A stretch of DNA of 64,000 nucleotides from Cydia pomonella (GCF_033807575.1 NC_084705.1:16672019-16736018); one strand, 5' to 3'; shown: positions 1 through 12,385, counted from the stretch's first letter. A program made the numbers and translations. The notes: generated from the letters alone by a model not told the origin.

Positions 1-1473
1 AATATAGAATAAAAACACATATTGTTTTTATAATTCCCTTGAATATACCACTGACAAAGCGATCTAATAACAACAAGAACAAGAACAAGCTCCTTAAAGT
101 CGCTATTAACGTCAGTGTGTTACCCTTGCGTGTTAATGACGCCCAAGTAATCGCAATTTAAGTTAGACGACTGTAGCCGTAACTTTAATTCGATTTTATA
201 CCCACTGAGTTGATTATTCTCAAGCCGACGAATGATTCTTAACCATCAGCACTTTACTTGATTGAAGTAACATTTCTTTGCTTTAAAAATCTCTTCATTA
301 ATTTTCGTCCCTATTTGCACCTAAAATTGAAATATATTTCTTGTTTTTCAAAACACACAAGAACTCCGGCCCAACAACAAAATAAAATCAGAATTCACTG
401 TCATTTATATATTATTTGATTGTTCAGTTTCTATGGCAACGCCTCTGGTTCCCATTGTTCCCGAGTTATTGATTAATTGCTGAACACGTTATCTTGTAGA
501 GCAGTTTTAGGGACCAATTAGCGATTTTCTCAGGCTGTTGGTTTTATCAATACTGTATAAATAAAATAAAAAGGAACACGTTTTCTCAAATAAGTTTAGT
601 ATCTACTTCTATGGTGGCAAAAAGACAGGATAATAAAATGGATGTTACCTGTGTTTGCTATAGGTACTTAATTATGGTAATACTTTATTGACATTGACAA
701 TTATTTGTACGCATTTTCTGAATCTGTCGGTTACAAGTTCGAAACAAATTATGCGTTCTGAGACGCTCGAGTGACTACAGAAATCCCCTTTGGGCTCCCG
801 TACCATTATATGTTATATGGCAACAATTTTGCCTGTCGAATAAGCTATTAGTTTCAAACTGTCATTTCATTTCGTAGTCATTTCATAGACGTTTTTAACA
901 CGCCTCTGCGGGTCGGAGTATAATCTACTTTCTATTTTAAAAGCGCCGTTCTGCAATGCTAAATAAAAGAAAATACGAGTATACAATGCTTAGCCTAAAT
1001 ATAAATATATGATTTATTTAAGTTATATTTTAATGCTGAAAATTGAAGTAAGACACATTGAACAAAACCGTAGATAATTTAGCCGAAATGTATAGCAAGC
1101 AAACTCCTTACTTTATGGTGTACCTACATTATTAAATTACATTTTTTGAAATTTGAAATACGTATACACATATTTACGTTTTTGTCACAAAAATCAATCA
1201 AACAACTACGAAACATTGAGCAATATTAAGTGTAAGACATAACATATAGACATTTGTTTACGTTCGTAGTATGTTACCTGTTCTACGTTAATAATTAACG
1301 ACAAAATAATTAATTCCACTGCGCTGTGGTAGTAATCAACCAGTTATGCCTTTCTAAACGAAATTACTTAGATTTGATATCGTCGAGTCATAAAACTAGT
1401 GAATGCGAGTTATGTGTATGATTGATTTAATGCAATTTACCGACAGTATTGACCAAACAACGATTTGGCTGCA
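1..1473. other. AT-rich non-coding DNA upstream of the Kunitz gene
   Basis: I see no convincing coding exon or recognised repeat here. An ACAGT initiator-like motif lies near 1443, about 30 bases before the Kunitz start codon, but I find no clear TATA box at the expected distance, so a promoter is not called. Confidence 0.4.
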
Positions 1474-1951
1474 ATGTCTCTGTTTTACTTGTTCATTTTA
1501 TTGGCAGCAGGTTTAGCTCATGCTAGACATGATTATGTTAAAGACGGGCGTGAGTACCCAAACTCGTTACTTAATTTGTTTTTTATCATGCTTTAGTAAC
1601 AAAATGAAATAGAGCCAGCTGAATGACACATCCAGACAGACAGACGGACAGCGTAACATAAGCAATAGGGCTCCGACGATGGTTACACTTCCACAAACTC
1701 TTCAATTAAATTGTATTCCATTTTCAGGTAATGTGGACGGTCCATTCCCTTCTAACCTAAGAAATATACCATACTTCTGCTATCAAGCGCCTTCGAAAGG
1801 ACCTTGTGGTCTTATGTTGAATTCTTGGTTCTTCGATATTGTCACTAGAAAATGTATGCCGATGTACTACTCGGGATGTGGGGGCAACGAAAACAGATTC
1901 GAGTCTAAAGCCGAGTGTCGAGCGTATTGTGAAGGCACTAAACCATTGTAG
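1474..1951 (+). CDS. small secreted Kunitz/BPTI-domain protein, two exons
   Basis: Two exons, 1474-1549 and 1728-1951, joined by a GT-AG intron (donor GTGAGT at 1550, acceptor TTTTCAG ending at 1727), give a 99-residue protein; the phases match (25 codons plus one base, then two bases). Residues 1-17 form a hydrophobic signal peptide ending in AHA, so the mature protein should be secreted. Cysteines at 43, 52, 68, 76, 89 and 93 have the spacing 8-15-7-12-3, the Kunitz pattern expected to give three disulfides. Kunitz proteins usually inhibit serine proteases through the residue after the second cysteine (P1). Here P1 is Gly53 followed by Leu54, not the usual Lys or Arg, so trypsin inhibition is doubtful; another protease or a non-inhibitory role is possible. 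The conserved Tyr/Phe-rich core and the GCGGN motif are present. I saw no nearby AATAAA. The start gives the signal peptide, which supports it. Confidence 0.85.
1550..1727 (+). other. intron of the Kunitz gene
   Basis: The intron has GT-AG borders. Around 1633-1655 it holds a short (AGAC)n-type run followed by an AATAGGGCTCC motif. This resembles degraded pieces of dispersed lepidopteran repeats but is too short to classify. Confidence 0.6.
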
Positions 1952-3089
1952 CATTTAAATAGACATAAGTACTTACAATCGGAAACTTGCTGCTATACGG
2001 CGTTTATTTTCCCACTAAACTCTTACACTACTAAAAACTTGTTTAGTAAAAAAACGTTTTTTTCTTAATACGAGTAAATTTAATTAATGGACGTGTAAAG
2101 CCCGATTTACAGGCGTGGTAAGCCTCGACAAGTCTCACACTTGGAGCAACCGAAATTGCTATCTCATTCCACCGCATAGCTGCGTCGCCTTCGTCCTGCC
2201 GAGACTTGCCATGCATGTAAACCAGGCATAACAATTGTACCTCATTCTTGGGTTTCATAGAAACAAAAACTATTTTGACGTTGATATTTATCCCCACATC
2301 ACTGTTTCGAACAAAATATACTCCGCGAATGGAAAGTAAATAATACTTGTGAAGTAATGGAGCGGCGCGAATAATTATTAAGCTTTTGTGTCTGTGGAGA
2401 GTGGATGAAAGGGTGAAATTAATGTATACGTTGGAGTTTAACTAATTGTAATTATTGAATTTGTTATGGCCGTTACCATTTGTCTAATCAGTGTTCCAGC
2501 GTTTTTATAAAAATCTGTTTTAGAGCAATATTTTACAGAACCCATGGATATGAACAAATAACGACATTGGCATTTAATAAGTATCCTAGGCTAGTATTCT
2601 TACCGGTGGCTAGAGACTAGGTAAGTATTTTCCTAATAGGTATGTGCTACATATATGAATTGATGGCGGTATAAAGTGGTGAACGTCGAGGGACTTTTTA
2701 CACTATCGGCAGCAACTTTTTCCTAAACCTACCCCCGCCAAGTCGAGCAAAAAAGGTGCACGGCCGTACCATCCTTTTCTCGAAGCAGTTCAGGCCATTT
2801 TCGACCCCCCCAAAAATTCGTTGTGGATAAAACTAGAAGCCTGAATTTTCAGTAACCAAGCAGGCATTGTATAAACACAGTATATTTCAAATTTATTTCA
2901 ATTTGAACCAGTAGTGTAACAATTATAACTAGTCAAAGTTTCTTAATTTTGTCACTCACTCACTGACTGACCGATCATCAAAACTCTAAGGCACTTCTAG
3001 CAGACATAGAAGCTTCAAATTTAGAATACATATAGTATATAGATCAAGAATAAATTAAAATATTATTCAATTTCGGTCCGGTTTTCTAG
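1952..3089. other. non-coding DNA, no gene seen
   Basis: Open frames here are short and have no recognisable domain. A TCACTCACTCACTGACTGAC stretch near 2953 looks like part of a dispersed repeat. No inverted-repeat borders were found. Confidence 0.35.
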
Positions 3090-3162
3090 ATACATTTATA
3101 TGGGATTACAAGATTATTTACGCAGTTGGTGTAAATAATCTTGTAATCCCATATAAATGTAT
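3090..3162. repeat. perfect 32-bp inverted repeat (hairpin)
   Basis: Positions 3090-3121 are the exact reverse complement of 3131-3162, separated by a 9-base loop. No flanking element or target duplication was identified, so it may be a very short foldback element or a snapback duplication. Confidence 0.9.
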
Positions 3163-3291
3163 AGGATTACAAAGTTACATTTGCAGTCAATGAATCAGTG
3201 TACCTGTATATGTATAATATAATGGAATTCAAAAAGTAGAAGGTACCGAAAAAGAAAAAAAGTAGGACTATCTACAAAAATAAATGAGCTG

Positions 3292-3866
3292 CCATCAAAA
3301 ACATAACTTGTAAAAAACCAAGTCTCGCAACTCAGTCGCATCGCAATCGCATGAAAACACTATGTATCTGACAAGTATTAAATATTATATTAAATTAGAT
3401 TGTTTAGTGCGATTGCCAAGTCAATCTGTTTATTTAAAACATAAAATATTTTACAGTACATAATGGTGCTACTTTACCGCACTAGTGCGAAAATTAGCAT
3501 ATTACGTTACTGTGTCGAATATTTAAAGGACCATATGTACTGTAAAACGTTGTACGAGACATGTGCGAATAGGTAATTCGCAACTCGTGTCGATTTAAAA
3601 CACTCCCTTCGGTCGTGTTTTAATATATCGCCACTCATTACTAATTTCCTATTTTTCGCACTTGTATCGTAATGTACTATTTAATATTGATATGGTCACT
3701 ATAAGATGTTGTTAGGTTAGCTAATTATGTAATAACTAAGACAGAAGGTCACTTAAGCAGGGACTGAATAAATTAACCGACTTGGTATTACATGGATCTC
3801 ACTACTTTTTACGGTAGAAGAACTGAGTTGCGAGACTTGGTTTTTTACAAGTTATGTTTTTGATGG
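3292..3866. mobile_element. MITE-like element with perfect 45-bp terminal inverted repeats
   Basis: The left arm 3292-3336 is the exact reverse complement of 3822-3866 (45 bases, no mismatch), and the arms start CCATCAAAAACATAAC. The 575-bp element has no open frame. It carries a copy of a separate repeat at 3449-3683 that also occurs at 6315-6546, so that repeat probably inserted later. Identical arms suggest recent activity or gene conversion. The superfamily is unknown because I cannot define a target duplication. Confidence 0.8.
3449..3683. repeat. two-hairpin dispersed repeat, copy 1 (nested)
   Basis: The repeat starts with TTTTACAGTACATAATGGT and is made of two inverted-repeat modules. 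In the first, the start pairs with ACCATATGTACTGTAAAA at 3530-3547. In the second, about 3547-3600 pairs imperfectly with about 3612-3677 around a TCCCTTCGGTC loop. It matches 6315-6546 over nearly its whole length. Confidence 0.75.
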
Positions 3867-4090
3867 TATTTAATTTTACGTTTAGCGTTTTGTAATTGAA
3901 TACAAAAACACTTAGGCGGGCGACCAAACGCGTGGTACATTGGACATATTTTGATCATTCTTGCGTCAATCGAATCGTCTTAGGGCCATTTGCACCAATC
4001 ACATTTAGCGAATTGACTAACTTCACTCAGCAGTCAACTATAAACTACCGACACAGTAAAATATGCTGATAATCAGACACCGATAAATAA

Positions 4091-4234
4091 AATAAAATAA
4101 ATATTATAGGACATTATTACACAAATTGACTAAGTCCCACAGTAAGCTCAATAAGGCTTGTGTTGAGGGTACCTAGACAACGATATATATAATATATAAA
4201 TATTTATAAATACTTAAATACATAGAAAACACCC
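4091..4234 (-). mobile_element. 5'-truncated tRNA-derived SINE, 3' part
   Basis: It matches the 3' portion of the complete SINE at 55708-55980, from the (AATAA)n tail through the TAAGCTCAATAAGGCTTGTG core to AGAAAACACCC. The tRNA-like head is absent. Orientation is minus because the A-rich tail lies at the low-coordinate end. Confidence 0.8.
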
Positions 4235-4382
4235 AATAAGAAGATAAGAAGTAATATTTGAGAGGACTGTTTAACTGAGCGGAAAGGACACTTGCTGGAC
4301 TTTTATTACGTTTTACAACTTGATGTTTATCCAGCAATTGCCTACATAAACTTAGATTAGATTTGTAATGTTCTACAGTTAG

Positions 4383-4527
4383 AGTTAGACCAAGATAAGT
4401 CTGCTGTGATCTTGATAGCCCAGACTGTGCGAGGGTTATTTTAATCGTCAAACTTCTATTAAATTATGACGAATAAATAACACAGTCTGGGCTATCAAAA
4501 TCGCTGCAGAATTATCTTGGTCCAACT
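4383..4527. mobile_element. short foldback MITE
   Basis: Arms 4383-4429 and 4481-4527 are inverted copies of each other over 47 bases with about five mismatches, starting AGTTAGACCAAG, around a 51-base spacer. There is no coding capacity. Confidence 0.75.
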
Positions 4528-6314
4528 TTAGTAGTTTCCTCGCGTTGGTTGGGTTTTTGTGTTTCACTCGGTGGCACATTCGCTCTCTCTCGCTATGTTC
4601 GTGGTTCAATTTTAGAATCTCGCTTGCTCCGGTATCAATATTAAGACGAGGGGTTAAACTGTATGTAACTCTGCCCCCTTGTAAAACAAATAACTATTAC
4701 ACAACCTCCATAAGTACTAAAAGATTCCTCACAATGGTACGAGCTGAATAATATTCAAATTGCATGAGTAGAGTTCTCCATTTTATATACGATGGAAATC
4801 TAAAATTTTGAATCGTAAATTAACCTTTCCAGCCTTGACCTGGATTCTCCTTTTGCTCCAACCCCTCTTCAAATTACAGGTCCGTGTTTACGAACGGCTA
4901 ACCAACCAAATTTAGCCATCTAATAAGCAGTGACCCAGGCCTCCTGATATTAATCAGTGGCCTGGAGGTATTTAAAAACTTTCTGGAAATATTTACGACT
5001 TTAACTTTGGCCACATCGTGATGTTAACGCATTCACCGCCAGATTTCCTCTAGGCAGATTCTATGTTAGTATGCGCTTGTCGCTCGAAGCGGAAAATACG
5101 AATTATTGGCTAATGCTATAATACGAGTAGGTATATTAAGTCAGTTTCCCAGATTTATCTGTCGTAACCTAACCGCAGATCGAGTTAGGTGGAATTTATA
5201 AAGTTGTAGGTACATTTTCAAGATTGTAAGTTTGTTTTTTTTTTTTTAAAGGCCTTAATTAAAAATATTGTCACTTTATAGTGATGTTAGGTTCTGGTTT
5301 TTAGGTTTTTTATAATGATGGCTGTATAAAGTTTTGGTTATTAGCAATCGGATATATATTCGTTTTGTAATACATATGACAAGTCATTCCACTATTCCTG
5401 TTATGTTATAATATTTATAAGATTATGTATTTTTGTTAATTGTGTATTCCTCTGTTTAAGTAGGATGGCTCGTGAAAGTATGACCGCCATTTTTCCTTCA
5501 CCACGAGGTCCTGGTTATCTAATGCAGCCGCACTTGTAAATTTCCCGTGGCTTTTTTTCGATCTCCCACCGCCACCCTTTCCGTTCGTTATTCCGTTCCT
5601 TCAGTTATCTTAATGTATCGAGATCTGCAGCCGTTCTATTGAGCCTTCTGCAAGAACTCCACGATCAGTCGGTCACCCTGGACTACCTTGCGAGTCCGGT
5701 GAGCGTGCCGAAGTTTTAGGTAGCAATCGGATAATTTTTGATGTGATTCGTCTCTTTAGCCGTGTCCATATCTGACTAGTCTGTGGCACCAGCGCGCTTG
5801 ACGCAGGAGTCAGGCGGTGGCGCCCTATCCCTTAGGAACCTCTTTCTGTGACTGCATTTTTGAATGACAGAAGTATCCTGTTACGGAAGCGACTGCTATA
5901 CATATAGGTCAGTCAAATTAGATCCAAAAAAGCGTTTTGAGCAATTAACTTCCAGCAAAACCTTGCTGGTCGTGCCAGTTTAATCGATGGTGGGTTCATT
6001 CTATATCGAGTGGTTTGTCAATCCAAGGAAATTTTTTTCTCCCAAGGCTCATGAAATTTAGGCACACCTCCTAAGATTGCGCAAACTGGGATTACATGCA
6101 TTTAGGACCAGATGAAGGTATTAAACGATTTCCAGCTTGCTAGGAATTCATAGTTAGAAAAAATCTAATTTGATTGGCCTAATAAGCCTACGACAACGTT
6201 CAACGATGATGGTATGGCTCTTTATATACATCTAAACTGTAATCATACCGTTCTCTATAGCCAAATCTTTCATTTCAATTTATATCCTATCTTTATAAGT
6301 TAGATCATATATTA
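4528..6314. other. non-coding DNA, no gene seen
   Basis: A poly-T run lies near 5233. A somewhat GC-richer block at about 5460-5880 lacks a long open frame on either strand and might be a decayed coding sequence, but I could not recognise it. Confidence 0.3.
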
Positions 6315-6546
6315 TTTTACAGTACAAATGGTGCTACTTTACCGCACTAGTGCGAAAATTAGCATATTACGTTACTGTGTCGAACATTTAAATGGCCATA
6401 TGTACTGTAAAACGTTGTACGATACATATGCGAATAGGTAATTCGCAACTCGTGTCGATTAAAAACACTCCCTTCGGTCGTGTTTTAATTTATCGCCACT
6501 CGTTTCGAATTTCCTATTTTTCGCACTTGTATCGTAATGTACTATT
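6315..6546. repeat. two-hairpin dispersed repeat, copy 2
   Basis: It is nearly colinear with 3449-3683, with the same TTTTACAGTAC start, the same internal ACTGTAAAACG junction between the two hairpins and the same CGTAATGTACTATT end. It lies outside any larger element, which helps define the family's borders. Confidence 0.75.
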
Positions 6547-6870
6547 ATATTAAAGCTAACTTTAACCTGCTACATTTCGCTCCTAACCTGTGTAGTGTAA
6601 CTTTAACCTCTATCTCCTGACAGTTCTTGTAACAACTTGGTTTTGTATTAACTCAGTGAAATACGCCTTTTTGGCTGCGACGCGACGCTGCCAGCCTGCC
6701 ACTGTATGACTCGGTTTAGACATACCTACTGACAGACATTAAAGTTTTAAAGGAAACTCGCAAAATTTATTTGTAAATAAAAAACTATATTTATTCGTTG
6801 TAATGTTTTTTCCACGAGGAAGTAAATAGTAATTAAATAAATAGAGGAAGTAAATTTGTACAACAAGAGA

Positions 6871-7002
6871 GCAAAGTTTGATATTTCTTCGAGTGCTTGT
6901 TTTGAGTCCCGTGCAAGCGAAAGATTCTATAATAGATCTATCTAATTTAGAATCTTGAGCGTAGTAAGGGACTCAAAAGCGCACGAGATGTAAATAACTT
7001 TG
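6871..7002. mobile_element. foldback MITE
   Basis: The arm 6871-6930 (GCAAAGTTTGATATTTC start) pairs imperfectly with 6947-7002 (ending TAAATAACTTTGA). Shared blocks are TTTTGAGTCCC and AGATTCTA. There is no coding capacity. Confidence 0.65.
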
Positions 7003-8132
7003 ATCTCGTGTAGTACACAATTTTTTTCACGTCAGTCAGCCATCAAAAAATACAACCTGAAAAAATGTAATCCAGACGGACGGATCACTATTTCACTCAT
7101 GTTTTCTGAAGGTATTCTAACAATTAACTTTAATCACCGCAATAAAACAAAACGAAAGAAATTTCAATAAAATAATACGAAAATAATGATTATAATGAAT
7201 TAACGAACATCAATTGACAGTTAAATCGACAACTTTTTTTTTTTTGTAAAAAAAAAACTAAGATCCGGAAACCGTCAATATACCGTTGAATTACGTATGC
7301 ACTTTTTTGTCTCTTTCTTTTTGCTAATAACGTGAAAGGGATAAAGACAATAGAATCCAAATATTTCGAACTTGTATTAGGCCCCGCACGTTGAAATGAC
7401 ATTCGAATTTAAAGGTCACTTGAATGTTATTTTGTCTCACTCGGTGAGCAAAATGTGATTTTACTCACTGTTTTTAAGCAGCAAATTACCCTTGTTCGAG
7501 CTGCTGACGTGAAAAATAAATTATGTGTCGTGTGCAGGAAACACACTCGCACACATGAAAAAAAAATTTCGTCCATTATGACCAAAAGTCATAAAACATT
7601 ACTACTATATTTAGCTACGGCCCTTACAAATAGTTTGCAAAAAAGACGCAGTTTAGTAATGAAATGATTATTATTTATAAGTACTTTATTAAAGCTTGCT
7701 ACATGAAAACTCGAATGGTCACAGCTTATAGCACTTCACTTATGATGAACACTGTAACGGGTATCAAATATTTGGATAGCTAAATTTACGGCTCTTGTAC
7801 CCTAGATATGTACATATTTTGACCGCGTACTCTAACTCTCGTAGCTGCTCTACGCCGACGCTCTGTGACCCACTTCGGTGCTCATTAACGTGTGCCCACG
7901 ACGCGTCGGATACCACAATACGATGGTTTACTTATTCAGCTGCTGCATTTTTGGTTTGTAGGAAAATGACCAAACATGTAAAACTTGCCGGGAGTTGCAA
8001 GGATTTGAATGCAACAGCTGAACAAAATTCTACCATTGGTCAATTTCAAAGCTTTTTTTGTATATTTTGTTACTGGGCATTAATATGTTGATATTGATAC
8101 CGGTTACAATATTTGAATATCAGTAAGTACAT
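7003..8132. other. non-coding DNA, no gene seen
   Basis: Open frames of 70-98 codons occur here, but none has recognisable domains, splice support or codon bias. Poly-A/T runs lie near 7232-7257. Confidence 0.35.
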
Positions 8133-8631
8133 ATAGTCAGAGTAACGTAAGAACTGTTTTTTGACATTTATGAATTGACCCTTAGGGGAAAAGGGGAGCG
8201 AAACCAAATGGTTCTATATTTCACATCAACTATCGTTGACTCGCTCTGTCAAGTTAGATAGCACGGACGGAGGTTGATCAGTAAGCGTGCAAAGGGTGGA
8301 CCGTGTTGTCCTTCGTTTAAGAGTGTGGCGCAGAAATAGAAAAAATAAAGGTGTTGGGTCAAATTATCTTGCTATTTTCATCACGTATCACCTCACCGTA
8401 TTTACCTCGGACATCCTCAAATAATTTACAAAGAGTAATATTCTCATAAATTATGTATATGCTTCCTTTTGTTATATGGTTAGACACCGTCGTGGCCTTT
8501 TCTAAGAACTTTGATAGTAAGAGACATGAAGCTAAGGCATAAGATATATCATTTAAACGGTAGGTCTTACCTTCATATATATAAGTGTTACTTCATATGT
8601 AACTGTCAATCTATTACGTTACTCCGACTAT
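8133..8631. mobile_element. 499-bp MITE with 18-bp terminal inverted repeats
   Basis: The left end ATAGTCAGAGTAACGTAA (8133-8150) is the inverted copy, with one mismatch, of 8614-8631. The interior has no open frame. I know the GAGTAACGTAA end motif from lepidopteran repeats. Confidence 0.65.
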
Positions 8632-9526
8632 CTATAGTCGCCGCGACATCGTCCGGTACTCGGTAGTTTTCAATACTATTTTTACCGTACACATAATAGC
8701 AGGAAAAATATAAAGAATAAAATGACTCACTTGGCAGGAATGTATGCAATGTATATATTTTATATGTATTTTGTTGTATAGACGCAAATGTGAACCCTTA
8801 TGTCAGGCCTATGGAACTCTCCGCGCGAGCTCGAATTTACGCCTAGGAATCTTGTCCTGCCGGCAGTACAACGCGCTTACGCACGCACGTCACCGCGCGC
8901 TCTAATATCATTATTATTGTTACGATAGTTACCATAGAATTTCTTTAAACATGTAATGTTTTATACGACACATTTATAGTTAGATATCTATCTATTTGAA
9001 ATAGGTAGCAAACTTACGTTGTTTTGGTAGGTAAATGTTTATTTTAACGGCAGTAAGTATGTACTTAACTTTACAGCGGAAAGTACTTACTGTCATTACT
9101 TATGCCCTGGTTATCTATCTTATAATTATTGCAATTTAACTTGCTTGTAGTTATTTTACGCTATGCTGTTATATACCTATGTAAAGTTCTAATGTTAGTT
9201 TGATCAAATGGGACCGGTATTTACATAATTGAATTAAAATTTATATGTGTACCTAAGTAGGTAGGTATTTTTCTTCATTTAAATCCATAGTCGGAATAGC
9301 TACTGTCGCAAAGAAAACGTTCAAATAAACTAAAACCTGCACTAAAACCGACCACAATCAAGTTCAATAACAGATGACTTAGAGAAGGAAAAAAATGATA
9401 CATTTAATAAAAGTAAAACAATTGTAAGTAAACGAATGATTTAAATACATAATTTAAGATATAGATTTAATTTTATTTCGCTCAGCTGTATAAGTAAGCC
9501 TCCCTAGCGTTGTGCCGGTGCGCGCG
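8632..9526. other. non-coding DNA, no gene seen
   Basis: AT-rich sequence with a small 9-bp inverted repeat (CAGTAAGTA / TACTTACTG) near 9050-9090. No coding exon was recognised. Confidence 0.35.
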
Positions 9527-9639
9527 CTGCGGTGGCAGCACGGTTCCATTTTTATCACTTGTCAATATGCCCGTCACTTTCGCGCGTACATACTTGTTAG
9601 AACGTGACAAATGATAAAGAGCCGACCATCTTAGCTCTA
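9527..9639 (-). repeat. dispersed repeat, inverted copy of 17755-17875
   Basis: It is the reverse complement of the segment at 17755-17875, sharing AAGATGGTC, TCTTTATCATTTGTCA, TCTAACAAGTATGTA and CTGCCACCGCAG blocks. The other copy has about 16 extra bases after TTTGTCA. Confidence 0.75.
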
Positions 9640-11794
9640 CTGGAGGTCACTCCATTGTATTTTTGTATAGGCATCAAAATTATTTGCGTTTTCTTTGAGA
9701 GATACGTGTTCGTGAGAGCTATTATATAATCGGTGCTTAAGTGGTAAACACAATTGATACTCTCAGTTGCGAAACAAAACTGCTGCATGTTGAGGACCAA
9801 TAGGGAGTTGCACTTATTTGTGACTTACACAAGGAGTAATAAAATGCTTTTGCCAAACGAACGAACAGACAAAACAAGGACGAAGATATAGGGTGAGGGT
9901 TCCGTTTGGTTTTGGTTACATAATACAAATAAAAAGCACTTTCCCTTTCGTATAGTTAAGTATCTACTCATGTAAATAGAAGTGAAGCATGACCGATCGC
10001 TTAAGCTACTTCGTATCGAGTGATCCCACAGTACGCAAAATACAAAACCCCTTATTTGTGTAAATTGTTGAGGGTAGAAAATAAGGTTGCTAGAATAATC
10101 ACAAAAGGCTCCTTTGGGATTGGACACGACTGTATGCAAATATGTGCAAATTTAGATGAAAGTGTTGTCATTTTATTATCTTAAATATGTAGTGTATGTT
10201 GAGTCAGTAGTTTTGGCTTTTGAAAATAAAGTTCAAAATGTTTGTGAATATAATTATGTCAACCTGATTACAGTGGTGGTAAATGAATATGTGTAGCAGT
10301 ATACCCTGCCTGATGGCGTAGAAAAACTTGAATTTCCTTACAATACGAACTTGCGAAATAGATTTGCATTATCTACATATGTACTTACTTATTATTAAGT
10401 CTTGTCAAATCAGGAGCATTAAAATTATACAGATAAAAATCAGATGTAGAGTAAAAACAATAATCAATTAAAAATGACAATATTAGTTTAGTTTATAATT
10501 GTTTAAATTGATTTATTTATATCTAATGTGTCCGTGTCTCAGCTAAGTTTCGTTATTACAATAAACGATTATAATGTAGAATTATGTTATCGGTTTATTC
10601 ATTTCATTGATGTGTTTTGCCTTTATCTTCTAGACTTGACACCGCGATATGCCATTTAAATATATATATATCAACATTATAAGTTATAATGTTTCTGAAT
10701 AAGTAAATGGTTATAATTTATAACCATTTACTTATTCAGAAAAACAACTTGGGGAGAATACACCAAAACATGTCGATCTTTGTGATATAAGCAGTTAAGA
10801 ACGATAACTTTATAAAGGTTATAAAGGCTGAGTTGCCGTTACTGTTTTTAGTAATTAAGTAAAATAAATGTATGTTTCAAAATGTCGAACTACTTACTTA
10901 CATTTTATTTCTGGACAACATTTTATGTATGTATGCTATTGTATGGAGTAAGTGGTATGATGATTATTTTATACTTAATTTATCAATTAAAACGTTGGTC
11001 TACGGTATTTTCGTGTAGAGGTGTCAAGCGGCTATGTATATACTTTTTCTAATGGATTGGTGTAAAATTACTTTTCTTTTATTTTTTACAATTTAACATT
11101 TCAATGAAACGTTAATGTATCGTCTTGTTCCAGGTAATGGCCCGTATAATTTCTTACAGGCCAGAATAAATTATGGTGATGTATGGATTTTCTTTACGCG
11201 TCTACACATACGTATAAATTGCTTTTTACCAGCATAACATTTTTGAAAATCACTACGCTTAATATGTAACTATCCTTTCTGTACATAAACGGGAACCATT
11301 GGTTGAAATAGCTTTTTACCCATTGTCATTAGGTTTATTTATGAGTCATTATAATGTCAACTTGTTTTGAAAATTGTAAGAACAAAAATAAGCTAAAGTT
11401 AAGTCGCTGAACAAATGTTGGTCAGTTTGAGGAGTACCGCCTACGGTTTAATTTTTTGCTCGTGTTACAGGCCATACCCGGTATAATTACAGTCACTAAA
11501 TATACATCAATTGTTCACACTACTCAACATACGTACACGACTGTACAAGTAGCTTTTAATCTAGTCCTGGGCCTCTTATTGTGTGCGTTAATTCAAAACA
11601 TCCCAAATGCCTCGCATAATAAGTAACGTTAAAGGTTATCACGAGCAGTCGCTTGTCACTTAGGGCATAACAGTGTTAAGTACGAAACACAAACTGAAAG
11701 TTTTACAATAGAAAAAACTGTACAGATTAGGCAGTTAATCTTTATTTTAATGCCTGCTTAATAATAACTTAATAAACTCCTTCCAATCGCCTGT
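9640..11794. other. non-coding DNA, no gene seen apart from one hairpin
   Basis: AT-rich sequence without recognised exons. The hairpin at 10692-10742 is listed separately. Open frames of up to 104 codons on the minus strand near 9.8-10.1 kb show no domain. Confidence 0.3.
10692..10742. repeat. near-perfect palindrome with 25-bp arms
   Basis: Positions 10692-10716 are the exact reverse complement of 10718-10742 with a single central base. No flanking element was found. Confidence 0.9.
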
Positions 11795-12385
11795 AGACCG
11801 CGGGCCAGGAGCATATATCGTCAGTCATCGGCTCCCGACTGATACTTTGTCAGATGATATTTAGATGCTATCATGAATGTGAGAAACAGTCAGCCGGTTG
11901 TATCGCGGTGGAAAGACCGTCAGTTGATGTCATGAACATGTAAAAAATACGCGCCTTACCACTTTATGTCCGCAAAGTATACGTATTGTGTAAATTGCGT
12001 AACCGTTTATGTGGAACGCCTGATGGAATGCTACATGCAAGGTTTCATAAAATTTTATTACTATCATATAAAGGTAAAGCTTATTTTTTACATGTTCATG
12101 CCACCAGCTGACGGTCTTTCCACCGCGATACAACCGGCGAATTTTTGACTAACAATAGCACCTGAACTATCATCTGACAAAGTATTAAACGGGAGGCGAT
12201 GACTAAATTTTTTTTACATGTTTCTGAGGCTGACATTCCTGAATCCACCAACGGAGCGGCAGCTGATGTCCACGAGGGTTCATCATACATAGCCGTTAAC
12301 CACTATACGAGTTTTCGCCCGGGAGGCGATTGGTCATGGAACCGCTTCTCGTGAAATTTTGTAAGCAGGTTTTTTGCGGGCCCTC
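11795..12385. mobile_element. foldback element, family of 22597-24606
   Basis: Nested inverted arms include CGGTTGTATCGCGGTGGAAAG (11898 onward) against its complement near 12110-12140, with matching GGCGATGAC and ACTTTGTCAGATGAT blocks further out. The ends carry GCGGGCC motifs near 11800 and 12375. The centre, 11941-12095, is also partly self-complementary (TGTAAAAAATACGCGC against AAGCTTATTTTTTACATG). No coding sequence. Confidence 0.65.
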
